NCBI GenBank assembly: GCA_017428525.1
Contig: JAFRQQ010000008.1
Coordinates: 1-64,000 of the forward strand
Length of the DNA stretch: 64,000 nt
Direction: 5' to 3'
DNA from: Clostridia bacterium
GTDB lineage: Bacteria > Bacillota > Clostridia > Oscillospirales > Acutalibacteraceae
Made by a program: the position numbers and the translations under genes. This document shows positions 16,272 to 24,203 of the stretch, one piece after another (the stretch's first letter is position 1; each line of letters begins with the position of its first letter). The notes beneath the pieces were generated by a model. The model had not been told where the DNA came from. It saw nothing but the letters and a program-made list of their open reading frames with translations, and did not search any database.

Positions 16272-16516
16272 TATTTATCCTCCGCGTGTCTGTATTTCAC
16301 CTTCTTCGGCGGCACCGGATCCACGCCGCCGGGAAACAGAATGTTGCACCGCATCAGACGAAACACCGTCAGAAGCGTGCCTTTCAGCGCGCCGTGGACC
16401 TCAATGGCCTCCACGGCGTAGTGGGAGCAGGTCGGATAATACCTGCACATGGGCGGAAGCGCCGGTGAGATCCGCCGCTGATAAAAGCGGATCGCGGCAA
16501 GCAGAATCTTTCGCAT
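16271..16516 (-). CDS. yidD: Membrane protein insertion efficiency factor YidD
   Basis: An 81-residue protein of the YidD family: [34 protein letters not shown] with the conserved Cys-containing [11 protein letters not shown] signature, then [18 protein letters not shown] and PGGVDPVP. It is a small amphipathic membrane-associated factor that aids YidC-dependent insertion. It lies 15 bp after rnpA and overlaps yidC by one base. Confidence 0.95.
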   Translation of the reverse strand: MRKILLAAIRFYQRRISPALPPMCRYYPTCSHYAVEAIEVHGALKGTLLTVFRLMRCNILFPGGVDPVPPKKVKYRHAEDK

Positions 16517-16531
16517 GGCAGCGCACTCCCG

Positions 16532-16873
16532 TCATTCCTTGCCGATCACGCCGAGCGCCGCGAGCTGCTTTTGCATCACGGCCGCGAGATCGGTGCTCTT
16601 TTTCTGTTTGGTCCTGAATCGGGCGACGAACACCAGATCCCAGTTTCCCCGCACCTGCGGGGCAAGGGAGGAGAATGCCGCCCGAATGATACGGCGGCAT
16701 CTGTTTCTCTCCACGGCGGAGCCGATTTTTTTGGATGTGGTGATCCCGATCCGGCAGCCCAATCCCCGGTTTTTGACCGCGTAGGTCACGAGGATCGGCG
16801 AGGTCTGCATCTTCCCTCTGCCATAAGCGCGGTGGAATTCCGCATTCTGCTTCAGGGTCGTCTGACTCGTCAT
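16532..16873 (-). CDS. rnpA: Ribonuclease P protein component
   Basis: A 113-residue basic protein with the RnpA layout: LKQNAEFHRAYGRGKMQTSPILVTYAVKN, then RIGITTSKKIGSAVERNRCRRIIRAAF (the RNR-type RNA-binding motif) and WDLVFVARFRT. It is the protein partner of RNase P RNA in tRNA 5' processing. Strong ribosome site GGAGGGAAGG. Standard position between rpmH and yidD. Confidence 0.95.
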   Translation of the reverse strand: MTSQTTLKQNAEFHRAYGRGKMQTSPILVTYAVKNRGLGCRIGITTSKKIGSAVERNRCRRIIRAAFSSLAPQVRGNWDLVFVARFRTKQKKSTDLAAVMQKQLAALGVIGKE

Positions 16874-16893
16874 GCTGCCTTCCCTCCTGTCAA

Positions 16894-17028
16894 TCAGTAG
16901 GAGAGCTGCTTTCTGCCCTTGGCTCTGCGGCGAGCAAGCACCTTGCGGCCGTTTCTGTCCGCCATTCTCTTGCGGAAGCCGTGCTCCATCTTGCGATGAC
17001 GCTTCTTGGGCTGATACGTTCTCTTCAT
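16894..17028 (-). CDS. rpmH: 50S ribosomal protein L34
   Basis: A 44-residue, very basic protein beginning [19 protein letters not shown] and ending [11 protein letters not shown], the full L34 signature. The ATG is at 17028. First gene of the rpmH-rnpA-yidD-yidC-jag operon, with a consensus promoter about 80 bp upstream. Confidence 0.97.
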   Translation of the reverse strand: MKRTYQPKKRHRKMEHGFRKRMADRNGRKVLARRRAKGRKQLSY

Positions 17029-17106
17029 GCTTTCTAACCTCCGTTTCCTCTCGAATTCAGCGCAGCATCGGCTGCGAAAGCCGGGGGCAAGCCCCTCGGA
17101 ATAGAT

Positions 17107-17136
17107 ATTATAATACAGGGAATGCAAAAAAGTCAA
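17107..17136 (-). promoter_or_regulatory. rpmH: Sigma-A promoter of the rpmH operon
   Basis: On the minus strand TTGACT (17136-17131), 18-bp spacer including a T-tract, and TATAAT (17112-17107). The remaining roughly 350-bp gap to the next gene (17029-17380) holds only this and the opposite promoter. No DnaA box cluster (TTATNCACA) is visible. Confidence 0.85.
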
Positions 17137-17293
17137 TCTTTTTTTTAATATCTATGAGATTTTCCTCAAAAAACTCGGTTTTTCCCGCAGTATGCCGCCG
17201 CTTTTTGCCGCGCGCATCAGATCGGATGGTGAAAAATTCAAAAACTGTTTTGAATTGGTTCACAGTTTCCGCCCATTTCGCCGCCACGCCGTG

Positions 17294-17323
17294 TTGACAA
17301 TTCCCGCGGTGCGGTGCTATAAT
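17294..17323 (+). promoter_or_regulatory. Sigma-A promoter of the leucine-rich-repeat gene
   Basis: TTGACA at 17294-17299, 18-bp spacer and extended -10 TGc-TATAAT at 17318-17323, about 58 bp before the start codon. Confidence 0.85.
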
Positions 17324-17380
17324 AACTCATACAGTTTTGTTATTATTCATTCAGATTTCAGACAAAACGGAGGGACGGAT

Positions 17381-18922
17381 ATGAAATCCATCAGAAACCT
17401 GCTTGCCCTGCTGCTTGCCGTTCTTTTGATCGGCGGCGCCGCCGTTCCGGCTGCGCTGGCCACGGGCGAAAGCTTCCTGACCATCACCAAACTCGGCAGC
17501 TATGCGCAGGTCACCGCCTGCAACGGCAGCGCGGTCGGCCTGATCGACATTCCCGATCAGTATGACGGCGTGCCCGTCACGGAGATCGCGGAATCCGCGT
17601 TCGCGAGCACGGCAAAAATCACGCAGGTCAACATTCCCGAAACCGTGACCAAGGTCGGCAAATACGCCTTTGAGGACTGCGCGAACCTGACGACCGTGCG
17701 GTTTGCCGGCAGCGAATGCACCCTGGGCACCGGCGCGTTCCGCATGTGCATCGCGCTGATCAGCCTGCAGCTGCCTTCGGAGCTGAAGACCGTTCCGGAA
17801 TCCGCGTTTGCGGACTGCACCTCTCTGAAAACGCTGGCGCTGCCCTCCACCGTGCGCCTGATCGGCAGAGAAGCCTTCTGCAACTGCTCCGCGCTCACCG
17901 CGGTCACCATTCCCGCCGCGACCACGCAGATCGATCTGAACGCCTTCCTGGGCTGCAGCGGCGTGCAGAATTATCAGGTGGAGAGCGGCAATCCCGAATT
18001 CAAGGCGGTTGACGGCTGCCTGTGCTCCAAGGACGGCACGCTGTTCAAGCAGTATCCCGCCGGACGCACGGCGACCTCCTACACCGTTCCGAACGGCGTC
18101 ACCAAGCTCGAGGACGGCGCATTTTCCGCCTGCACCGCGCTGCAGACCGTCATTCTGCCGGACAGCCTGACGGACATCGCGGACTATGCCTTCAGCGGCT
18201 GCACATCGCTGCGCAGCATCACGCTGCCGCCGCTGACGCAGACGCTCGGCTCCCAGGCCTTCGGCGACTGCACCGCGCTGAAAACCATCACGCTGCCCGC
18301 TTCGGTGCGCCTGTTTGACAGCGCGTTTTACCGCTCCGGCGTGGAGCGGGTGGTGCTGACAAGCGGGATGACCAAAATCAGCGAGCGCGCCTTCCAGAAA
18401 TGCGAAAAGCTCACGACCGTGGTGATCCCGGCGAGCGTCAAAACCATTGAGATCGGCGCGTTTGACGGCTGCACGGCGCTGACCGAGCTGCGGCTGGACC
18501 GCAATGTGACGGACATCCACGAGAAGGCCTTCATCAACTGCCCGAACCTGACGCTGCTGGTCCGGGAGGGGTCCGTTGCGCACACGTTTGCGCAGACGAA
18601 CAACATTCCGTTCCGGCTGCTGCCGCCCGGCCACGGCGACGTGACTGCGATGCAGATCCTCACGCCGCCCGACAAAACCGATTATTATTACAAGCGCACG
18701 CTGGAAACGGCCGGCCTGACGCTGCTGATCACCTATGAAGACGGTGAAACCGAGGTCATCGACAAGGACTTCACCTGCGATCCGACCTATTTCACCGAAG
18801 TCGGCACGCAGGAAATCACCGTCACCTACGGCGATTTTACCGACACCTTCCGCGTTTCGGTTTCCTACTCCCTGCTGCAGATCCTGATCCGGATCTTCCT
18901 GCTCGGCTTCCTCTGGTATTGA
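17381..18922 (+). CDS. BspA-type leucine-rich-repeat surface protein
   Basis: A 513-residue secreted protein. The signal peptide (about 1-30) runs MKSIRNLLALLLAVLLIGGAA and ends near ALA-TG. About residues 45-400 are LRR_5/BspA repeats with the pattern AFxxCxxLxxVxxPxxVxxIGxxAF (examples: AFEDCANLTTVRF, AFADCTSLKTLAL, AFSACTALQTVIL). About 425-495 is a Big_3/Ig-like domain (LETAGLTLLITYEDGETEVI ... GTQEITVTYGDFTDTF). The C-terminal 18 residues are hydrophobic (LLQILIRIFLLGFLWY) and may anchor the protein, but there is no sortase LPxTG motif. The ATG at 17381 has GGAGGG correctly spaced. BspA-like proteins bind host or neighbour surfaces; the ligand is unknown. Confidence 0.85.
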   Translation: MKSIRNLLALLLAVLLIGGAAVPAALATGESFLTITKLGSYAQVTACNGSAVGLIDIPDQYDGVPVTEIAESAFASTAKITQVNIPETVTKVGKYAFEDCANLTTVRFAGSECTLGTGAFRMCIALISLQLPSELKTVPESAFADCTSLKTLALPSTVRLIGREAFCNCSALTAVTIPAATTQIDLNAFLGCSGVQNYQVESGNPEFKAVDGCLCSKDGTLFKQYPAGRTATSYTVPNGVTKLEDGAFSACTALQTVILPDSLTDIADYAFSGCTSLRSITLPPLTQTLGSQAFGDCTALKTITLPASVRLFDSAFYRSGVERVVLTSGMTKISERAFQKCEKLTTVVIPASVKTIEIGAFDGCTALTELRLDRNVTDIHEKAFINCPNLTLLVREGSVAHTFAQTNNIPFRLLPPGHGDVTAMQILTPPDKTDYYYKRTLETAGLTLLITYEDGETEVIDKDFTCDPTYFTEVGTQEITVTYGDFTDTFRVSVSYSLLQILIRIFLLGFLWY

Positions 18923-18952
18923 TCGGTCGGCGCGCCTCATTATGAAAGATCA

Positions 18953-18987
18953 AGCAGCCCCGCAAGCGATTTGCGGGGCTGCTTTTT
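18953..18987. terminator. Bidirectional terminator between LRR gene and metY
   Basis: A 13-bp stem AGCAGCCCCGCAA / TTGCGGGGCTGCT (18953-18965 with 18971-18983) followed on the plus strand by TTTTT. It serves both convergent genes. Confidence 0.9.
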
Positions 18988-19004
18988 CGTTGCTTGTTTC
19001 TGTT

Positions 19005-20285
19005 TTATTTCTGAGAGGCTTCCAGCGCCTGCTGCACATCCGCAAGCAGGTCGTCGATGTGCTCAATGCCGACGGAGAACCGGATCAGATTCTCGCTGAT
19101 GCCGCAGTCGATCAGCTCCTGCGCGGTCAGCTGACGGTGGGTCGTGCTCGCCGGATGCAGGCAGCAGGTGCGCGCATCCGCCACATGGGTCGCGATCTCC
19201 GCGACCTTGAGGGCATCCATGAACTTCGTCGCCGCTTCTCTGCCGCCCTTGATGCGGAAGGAGATGACGCCGCTCGTGCCGTTCGGCATATATTTCTGCG
19301 CCAGGTCATAGCCTCTGCTGCCCGGCATGCCGGGATAGGTCACTTCCTCGGTGCAGCCGCTGTCGCGCAGATACTCCGCCACGCGCAGCGCATTCTGGCA
19401 ATGACGCTCTACACGCAGATGCAGCGTTTCCAGCCCGAGATTGAGCAGGAACGCGTTGAACGGCGAGGGGATCGAGCCGAGGTCGCGCATGAGCTGCGCG
19501 GTCGCCTTGGTGATATAGGCGAGCTTGCCGAAGCGCTCGGTATAGGTGATGCCGTGATAGGAATCATCAGGCGTGGTCAGCCCGGGGAATTTGTCATTCT
19601 GCGTCCAGTCGAAATTGCCGCTGTCCACGATCACGCCGCCCACGCTCGTGGCGTGGCCGTCCATGTATTTGGTGGTGGAATGCGTGACGATATCCGCGCC
19701 GAATTCAAACGGGCGGCAGTTGATCGGCGTGGGGAAGGTGTTGTCCACGATCAGCGGCACGCCGTGGGCATGCGCCGCCTTGGCAAATTCCTCGATATCC
19801 AGCACGTCGAGCGACGGGTTGGAAAGCGTTTCGGCAAACACGGCCTTGGTATTCGGCCGGAACGCGGCGGCCAGCTCCTCCGCGGTCGCCTGCGGGCTCA
19901 CGAAGGTGAAATCGATGCCGAGCTTGCGCATCGTGACGTTGAAAAGATTGAAGGTGCCGCCGTAGATCGCCGCGGAGCTGACCACATGGTCGCCCGCAGC
20001 GGCGATATTGAAGACGGAATAGAAGGACGCCGCCTGGCCGGAGGAGGTCAGAATGGCCGCCACGCCGCCCTCGAGCGCCGCGATCTTTGCCGCCGTCGCG
20101 TCGTTGGTCGGATTCTGCAGCCGGGTGTAGAAATAGCCGGGCGCCTCCAGATCAAAGAGCTTGCCCATCTCCACGCTGGATTCATAGCGGAAGGTCGTGC
20201 TCTGCGTGATCGGCAGCTGGCGGGGCTCGCCGTTGTTGGGATTGTAGCCGCCGAGGATACATTTGGTTTCGGTATGCATGTTCAT
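19005..20285 (-). CDS. metY: O-acetylhomoserine aminocarboxypropyltransferase / sulfhydrylase
   Basis: A 426-residue PLP enzyme of the Cys/Met metabolism family. Seen: PRQLPITQSTTFRYESS, the YTRLQNPTN motif, SSGQAASFYSVFNIAAAGDHVVSS, VDNTFPTPINCRPFEFGADIVTHSTTKYMDGH with the PLP-binding Lys in STTKY, and the C-terminal HPASTTHRQLTAQEL and RFSVGIEHIDDL. It converts O-acetylhomoserine plus sulfide to homocysteine (or uses methanethiol). AAAGGAG precedes the ATG. Eight bases separate it from the upstream apgM-like gene, so the two are one transcript. Length is typical for MetY. Confidence 0.92.
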   Translation of the reverse strand: MNMHTETKCILGGYNPNNGEPRQLPITQSTTFRYESSVEMGKLFDLEAPGYFYTRLQNPTNDATAAKIAALEGGVAAILTSSGQAASFYSVFNIAAAGDHVVSSAAIYGGTFNLFNVTMRKLGIDFTFVSPQATAEELAAAFRPNTKAVFAETLSNPSLDVLDIEEFAKAAHAHGVPLIVDNTFPTPINCRPFEFGADIVTHSTTKYMDGHATSVGGVIVDSGNFDWTQNDKFPGLTTPDDSYHGITYTERFGKLAYITKATAQLMRDLGSIPSPFNAFLLNLGLETLHLRVERHCQNALRVAEYLRDSGCTEEVTYPGMPGSRGYDLAQKYMPNGTSGVISFRIKGGREAATKFMDALKVAEIATHVADARTCCLHPASTTHRQLTAQELIDCGISENLIRFSVGIEHIDDLLADVQQALEASQK

Positions 20286-20293
20286 TTCTCCTT

Positions 20294-21511
20294 TCAGTCG
20301 TTTGCCAGGAACTGGCGCATCAGATCCGGTCCGAAGGCGACGAAATCGCCGGTTGCCTTCGCCGTGTTTTCGTTGATGGATTCCACGCCGCTCTCCCGTT
20401 CGCCGTTCTTGTGGTAAATCATGAACGGCACGGGATCGCCGGCGTGCGTGCGCGTGACGATCGGCGTGGGATGGTCCGGCAGGATCATCACCTTGTAATC
20501 CTCGCCGCAGCCGTCAAGATACTCCAGGATGATCGACAGCACGCGCTCGTCGATCAGCTCGATGGAACGCACCTTGTTTTCCGGTTCGTTGCGATGGCCG
20601 CATTCATCCGGCGCTTCGAAATGCAGATAAACGAAATCGCTGCCGTTTTTCCACTCCTCGACGGCGGCCTGCGCCTTGCCCTCGAAATTCGTGTCGATGT
20701 AGCCGGTCACGCCCGGCACCTCCGGCACGCGCATGTTGGCGCACAGGCCGATGCCCTTGAGCAGGTCGACGGCGGAAATGATGCTGCCGCGCAGGCCGAA
20801 CGTCTCCTTAAAATCGGAGAGCGCCGGCCGGCTGCCCTCGCCCCAGAGCCAGATCGAATTGGCGGGCGCTTTGCCGGCGGCGATGCGCGCTTTGTTGACC
20901 GGATGGTCCTTGAGCAGCGCGTAGCTCTCGCGCATCATGCGCACGAGCTTTTCCGCCGACGGCGCGGTGGAAATATGCGGGCCGACCACGCGGCCGGAAA
21001 TATCGTGCGGCGGGGTCATTTTGCCCAGCTCCGTCGTGCCGCCGTGCCAGATCAGGCAGTGACGGTAGCTCACGCCGCTGTAAAACGCGAATTCGTCGTT
21101 GCCGAAGTGCGCCTGCACGGTCTTGATGATCTCCGCGGCCTCGGCGGAGGAAATATCGCCTGCGGAATAATCCAGCATGGTTTTGTCGTCGTAATTCGCT
21201 TCGTCGCTGAGCGTGACGATGTTGCAGCGCAGCGCCACGTCATCCGCGCGCATCTTCACGCCGATGCTCACCGCCTCCAGCGGAGAGCGGCCGGTGTAGC
21301 AGGTTGCCGGGTCGTAGCCGAGCACGCTGAGATTCGCCACGTCGCTGCCGGGCTTCATCCCTTCGGCAACGGTCCGGACCAGCCCGACGCGGCCCTTGCG
21401 CGCCATCGCGTCAAACCGCGGTTTCTTTGCCAGCTCCATCGGCGTTTTGCCGCCGAGCGCGGGCACGGGATAATCCGCCATGCCGTCATACAGCACAACT
21501 GCATATTTCAT
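20294..21511 (-). CDS. ApgM-type phosphoglycerate mutase family protein (possible homoserine kinase)
   Basis: A 405-residue alkaline-phosphatase-superfamily protein of the archaeal-type cofactor-independent phosphoglycerate mutase group: MKYAVVLYDGMADYP with the first metal Asp, then MKPGSDVANLSVLGYDP with the catalytic Ser, YTGRSPLEA, YLHFEAPDECGHRNE and ILPDHPTPI. The ATG at 21511 is chosen over one two codons upstream because AGAGGG has better spacing. Family members divide into true mutases and a group proposed as an alternative homoserine kinase. Co-transcription with metY, an enzyme using an activated homoserine, favours a homoserine-related role here, but this is inference. Confidence 0.82.
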   Translation of the reverse strand: MKYAVVLYDGMADYPVPALGGKTPMELAKKPRFDAMARKGRVGLVRTVAEGMKPGSDVANLSVLGYDPATCYTGRSPLEAVSIGVKMRADDVALRCNIVTLSDEANYDDKTMLDYSAGDISSAEAAEIIKTVQAHFGNDEFAFYSGVSYRHCLIWHGGTTELGKMTPPHDISGRVVGPHISTAPSAEKLVRMMRESYALLKDHPVNKARIAAGKAPANSIWLWGEGSRPALSDFKETFGLRGSIISAVDLLKGIGLCANMRVPEVPGVTGYIDTNFEGKAQAAVEEWKNGSDFVYLHFEAPDECGHRNEPENKVRSIELIDERVLSIILEYLDGCGEDYKVMILPDHPTPIVTRTHAGDPVPFMIYHKNGERESGVESINENTAKATGDFVAFGPDLMRQFLAND

Positions 21512-21551
21512 TGACATCCCTCTTTCTGAGAAAACTCCGTGTTCGGCTTCC

Positions 21552-21580
21552 ATCATAGCACAAATCCGGCAAAGATACAA
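21552..21580 (-). promoter_or_regulatory. Promoter of the apgM-metY operon
   Basis: On the minus strand -35 TTGTAT (21580-21575), 17-bp spacer and extended -10 TGc-TATGAT (21557-21552). The leader is only about 35 nt, too short for a SAM or T-box riboswitch. Confidence 0.7.
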
Positions 21581-21593
21581 TCCTGTTTTTCAT

Positions 21594-21627
21594 AAAAAAA
21601 CAGCCTGCAGACACGAAGTCCGCAGGC
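21594..21627 (-). terminator. Terminator of the Fn3-like secreted protein gene
   Basis: On the minus strand GCCTGCGGAC pairs with GTCTGCAGGC (one mismatch) around a TTCGT-type loop, followed by TG and seven T. It is 15 bp past the stop codon and just ahead of the apgM promoter. Confidence 0.88.
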
Positions 21628-21641
21628 CGCAATATCCATTG

Positions 21642-22994
21642 TCAGTTGGTCAGCGCACCGAGCAGGTTCTTCACGAGCTTGAGCATGGTGTTGAACGCGT
21701 TCTTCATCGTGTCGGAGCCGAGCACGTTCGCGATCGACTTCGGCAGCGTATTGGTGAAGAAGTTGAGGATCCTCGAAAGCGTCACGCGGCCTTTTTCGCC
21801 CGAGCCGTAGACCTTAACGGAGAAATCCTTCTTCTGATCGTTGCCGGTGTTCGCCCAGCCGCTGTCGGTGTAGCGCTCCTCGCGGAAGGTCACGGTGATG
21901 ACCAGCTCGCCGGCTTCGCTCGGCGTCGTGTAGGTTTCAACCGCCAGATCGGATTTCGGGTTGATGCCTGCGCCGGAGCCGCCCTGATTGGTCGTAAAGG
22001 AAACGGGGATGTAGCGGGTGTCGCCGTACTGCAGCGCGCCGAGATCCTTCGGCGCATCGCCGGTGACCTTGAACTTGACGGCGCTGCCTGCATAGAGATC
22101 GCCCTTGGTCGTCACTTCAAACTTCACTTTGTCCATCGACGCCTCGTAGCGGGCCTTGGCGTTGGTGGTGATCTTCGTCGCCGCGCTGATGGGGCTCTCC
22201 GCCTGCTCGTCCTTGTTGAAGGCATAGCGGGCATAGACCTCGTAAGGCGTGGAGGGCTTCAGGCCGGTGAATTCGCCGGTGCTGTTCCAGGTCGTCTTGT
22301 CAAGAGAATACTCAACGTTGGGGACCGCCTTGACCTTGATGGTGGTGTCGGTCTTATCCTCGAGCACGGGCGCGGGCGCGGTGCCTGCCGCCGCTTTGAG
22401 CGTCTTGACGGTGATCGTGGAGGCGGGGCTGGCGTAGTAAGTATTTGCCACCTCGGCATAGCGGATGGAGACCTTGTATCTCGTTTCGGGGGTCAGGCCG
22501 GTGAAGGCGCGGGTCGCGCTCCAATCCTTGAGCACAACGCCGTCCTTGTCCGCGAGCTGATACTCACAGCCGGAAACCGCCTTGACGGTGATCTCGGTCG
22601 CGGTCAGCTTCTCGGGGATCGGCTCCGCGGGCGCGGGCTTGGAATTCAGGAGCTGGATCGAGAAGGTGTTGGTCACGACTTCATCGCCGACCTTGCCGAC
22701 AATCTTGTAGGTTTTGCCGGTTTCCAAACCGAAAAACTTTGTTTCGCCGGTCTTCAGCTCATCCTTGTCCGCCTCGGGCGTAATAGAAAAAGACACATCT
22801 TTTTCCTCGCCGTCGATCGTCACGGTCGCTGCGGATACGGTGATCCATTTCTTGTCCTTGTCCAGCACACAATTGCTTTCGTCGAGCGTATAAAGCTGTG
22901 CTGCGCTTGCCGCGACTGCGAAGCAGGATGCCATCATCAGCACCGCCAGCAGCACGGAAAGCATTCTTTTGGAAATAACGGTTGCTTTCTTCAT
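21642..22994 (-). CDS. Secreted protein with fibronectin III-like modules
   Basis: A 450-residue protein. The signal peptide runs MKKATVISKRMLSVLLAVLMMASCFAVAASAA. Repeated beta-sandwich modules follow: residues about 35-130 (GEEKDVSFSITPEA ... KTYKIVGKVGDEVV), then two similar modules with ATEITVKAVSGCEYQL ... FTGLTPETRYKVSIRY and TTIKVKAVPNVEYSL ... FTGLKPSTPYEVYARYAF, the TGLxPxTxYxVxxRY pattern being typical of Fn3 or YDG-like repeats. A fourth beta-rich region (about 300-400) follows, then a helical tail without sorting signal. GGAGG precedes the ATG. Role unknown; probably cell-surface or matrix. Confidence 0.8.
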   Translation of the reverse strand: MKKATVISKRMLSVLLAVLMMASCFAVAASAAQLYTLDESNCVLDKDKKWITVSAATVTIDGEEKDVSFSITPEADKDELKTGETKFFGLETGKTYKIVGKVGDEVVTNTFSIQLLNSKPAPAEPIPEKLTATEITVKAVSGCEYQLADKDGVVLKDWSATRAFTGLTPETRYKVSIRYAEVANTYYASPASTITVKTLKAAAGTAPAPVLEDKTDTTIKVKAVPNVEYSLDKTTWNSTGEFTGLKPSTPYEVYARYAFNKDEQAESPISAATKITTNAKARYEASMDKVKFEVTTKGDLYAGSAVKFKVTGDAPKDLGALQYGDTRYIPVSFTTNQGGSGAGINPKSDLAVETYTTPSEAGELVITVTFREERYTDSGWANTGNDQKKDFSVKVYGSGEKGRVTLSRILNFFTNTLPKSIANVLGSDTMKNAFNTMLKLVKNLLGALTN

Positions 22995-23054
22995 GCTTTT
23001 GTCCTCCAATTCTTTCTCCCCGTTTTTTCTTTTTTCGGGGCTATGAACGGTTTG

Positions 23055-23060
23055 ATTATA
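23055..23060 (-). promoter_or_regulatory. Extended -10 element upstream of the Fn3-like gene
   Basis: TATAAT on the minus strand preceded by ATGC (extended -10). The -35 region (TTCCAT or similar) is weak. Confidence 0.5.
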
Positions 23061-23121
23061 GCATAGACGGCAAAAAAATGGAATAGGTAATTTTAAACTT
23101 TCTATTAACTTTGCGGGCGTC

Positions 23122-23157
23122 TTGACATTTGCCCCAACATTCGGTACTATATATAGT
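23122..23157 (+). promoter_or_regulatory. Promoter and overlapping palindrome of the GH130 gene
   Basis: TTGACA at 23122-23127, 17-bp spacer and TACTAT at 23145-23150. The -10 overlaps a 12-bp palindrome ACTATATATAGT (23146-23157), a possible operator. The start codon lies 35 bp further. Confidence 0.7.
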
Positions 23158-23191
23158 GGATTTTTAAATTCATAAAACAGGAGGGATCCAC

Positions 23192-24142
23192 TTGGCAAAG
23201 ATTTACGGCGACGCGCTGCCCAACCTGCCCTGGCAGGAAAAACCGGCAGGCTGGCAATACCCCGTCTGGCGCTATGACGGCAACCCCGTCATCACGCGCG
23301 ACAATCTCTTTATGGCAAACAGCATTTTCAATTCCGCGGTCGTCCCCTACGGCGACGGCTTCGCGGGCGTGTTCCGCGTGGACCTGCGCTCCCGCGATCA
23401 GGTGCTGGTCAGCGGCAAAAGCGCGGACGGCATTCACTGGACGCTGGACGAGCGGCAGATCTTTGAGGGCTACGATCCCCGGCTGTGCCTGCTGGACGGC
23501 AAATACTATCTCTCCTGGGTCAACCTGACCCCGCACGGCACGACGATCGGCATTGCGTACACGGAGGATTTCACCTCCTGGACGCAGCTCGAGGACGCCT
23601 GCTATCCCGTCGCGCGCAACGGCGTGCTGTTCCCGCGCAAAATCAACGGCGAATACTGCCTGCTGATCCGCCCCTGCGACCGCGGCCACACGCCCTACGG
23701 CGATATCTTCCTGAGCCACAGCAAGGATCTGACCTACTGGGGCAAGCACCGCTTCGTGATGGGCCCGGTGAAAAACTGGGAGATGACGAAGGTCGGCGCC
23801 GGCCCGACCCCGATCGAAACCGACCTGGGCTGGCTGATGTATTATCACGGCGTGATCACGAGCTGCAACGGCTTCACCTACGCCATGGGCGCGGCGATCC
23901 TCGACCGCGACGAGCCGTGGAAGGTGCTGCACCGCGCGGACAGCGCGCTGCTGCAGCCGCACACGGACTATGAATTCGTCGGCGACGTGCCGAACGTCGT
24001 CTTCCCCTGCGCGGCCCTCACGGACGCCGCCACCGGCCGCATCGCCATCTACTACGGCGCGGCGGATACCGCCGTGGCGCTCGCCTTCACGACCGTGGAC
24101 GACACGGTGGATTATATCCTGAAAAACGATCTGATCAAATAA
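23192..24142 (+). CDS. GH130 family mannoside phosphorylase
   Basis: A 316-residue five-bladed beta-propeller enzyme of GH130, which phosphorolyses beta-mannosides (for example beta-1,4-mannooligosaccharides or Man-GlcNAc) to mannose 1-phosphate. Seen: NPVITRDN near the N-terminus, VVPYGDGFAGVFRVD, DPRLCLLDGKYYLSWVN, ARNGVLFPRKINGEYCLLIRP and GAGPTPIETDLGWLMYYHGV, ending with VVFPCAALTDA and IAIYYGAADTAVALA. The start is a TTG behind AGGAGGGA, chosen because no ATG is near. Cytoplasmic. Single-gene transcript with its own promoter and terminator. Exact linkage not readable. Confidence 0.88.
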   Translation: MAKIYGDALPNLPWQEKPAGWQYPVWRYDGNPVITRDNLFMANSIFNSAVVPYGDGFAGVFRVDLRSRDQVLVSGKSADGIHWTLDERQIFEGYDPRLCLLDGKYYLSWVNLTPHGTTIGIAYTEDFTSWTQLEDACYPVARNGVLFPRKINGEYCLLIRPCDRGHTPYGDIFLSHSKDLTYWGKHRFVMGPVKNWEMTKVGAGPTPIETDLGWLMYYHGVITSCNGFTYAMGAAILDRDEPWKVLHRADSALLQPHTDYEFVGDVPNVVFPCAALTDAATGRIAIYYGAADTAVALAFTTVDDTVDYILKNDLIK

Positions 24143-24148
24143 AAAACG

Positions 24149-24172
24149 GCCGCGGCCCGGTCGGGCCGCGGC
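24149..24172. terminator. Terminator between GH130 and DUF4097-like genes
   Basis: A perfect 10-bp stem GCCGCGGCCC/GGGCCGCGGC with a GGTC loop. On the minus strand CGTTTTTT follows, giving a strong terminator for the DUF4097-like gene. The plus-strand T-tract is weaker. Confidence 0.85.
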
Positions 24173-24203
24173 GTCATCCTTATTCTGTTGATCGGTCGGG
24201 CGA

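Noticed and set aside
17029..17380. Replication origin beside rpmH
   Set aside because: No cluster of TTATNCACA boxes or AT-rich unwinding region is seen and dnaA is not adjacent. Only two divergent promoters are supported.
17381..18922. LRR protein as a sortase substrate
   Set aside because: The C-terminus is hydrophobic but lacks LPxTG/NPxTN-type motif and a basic tail.
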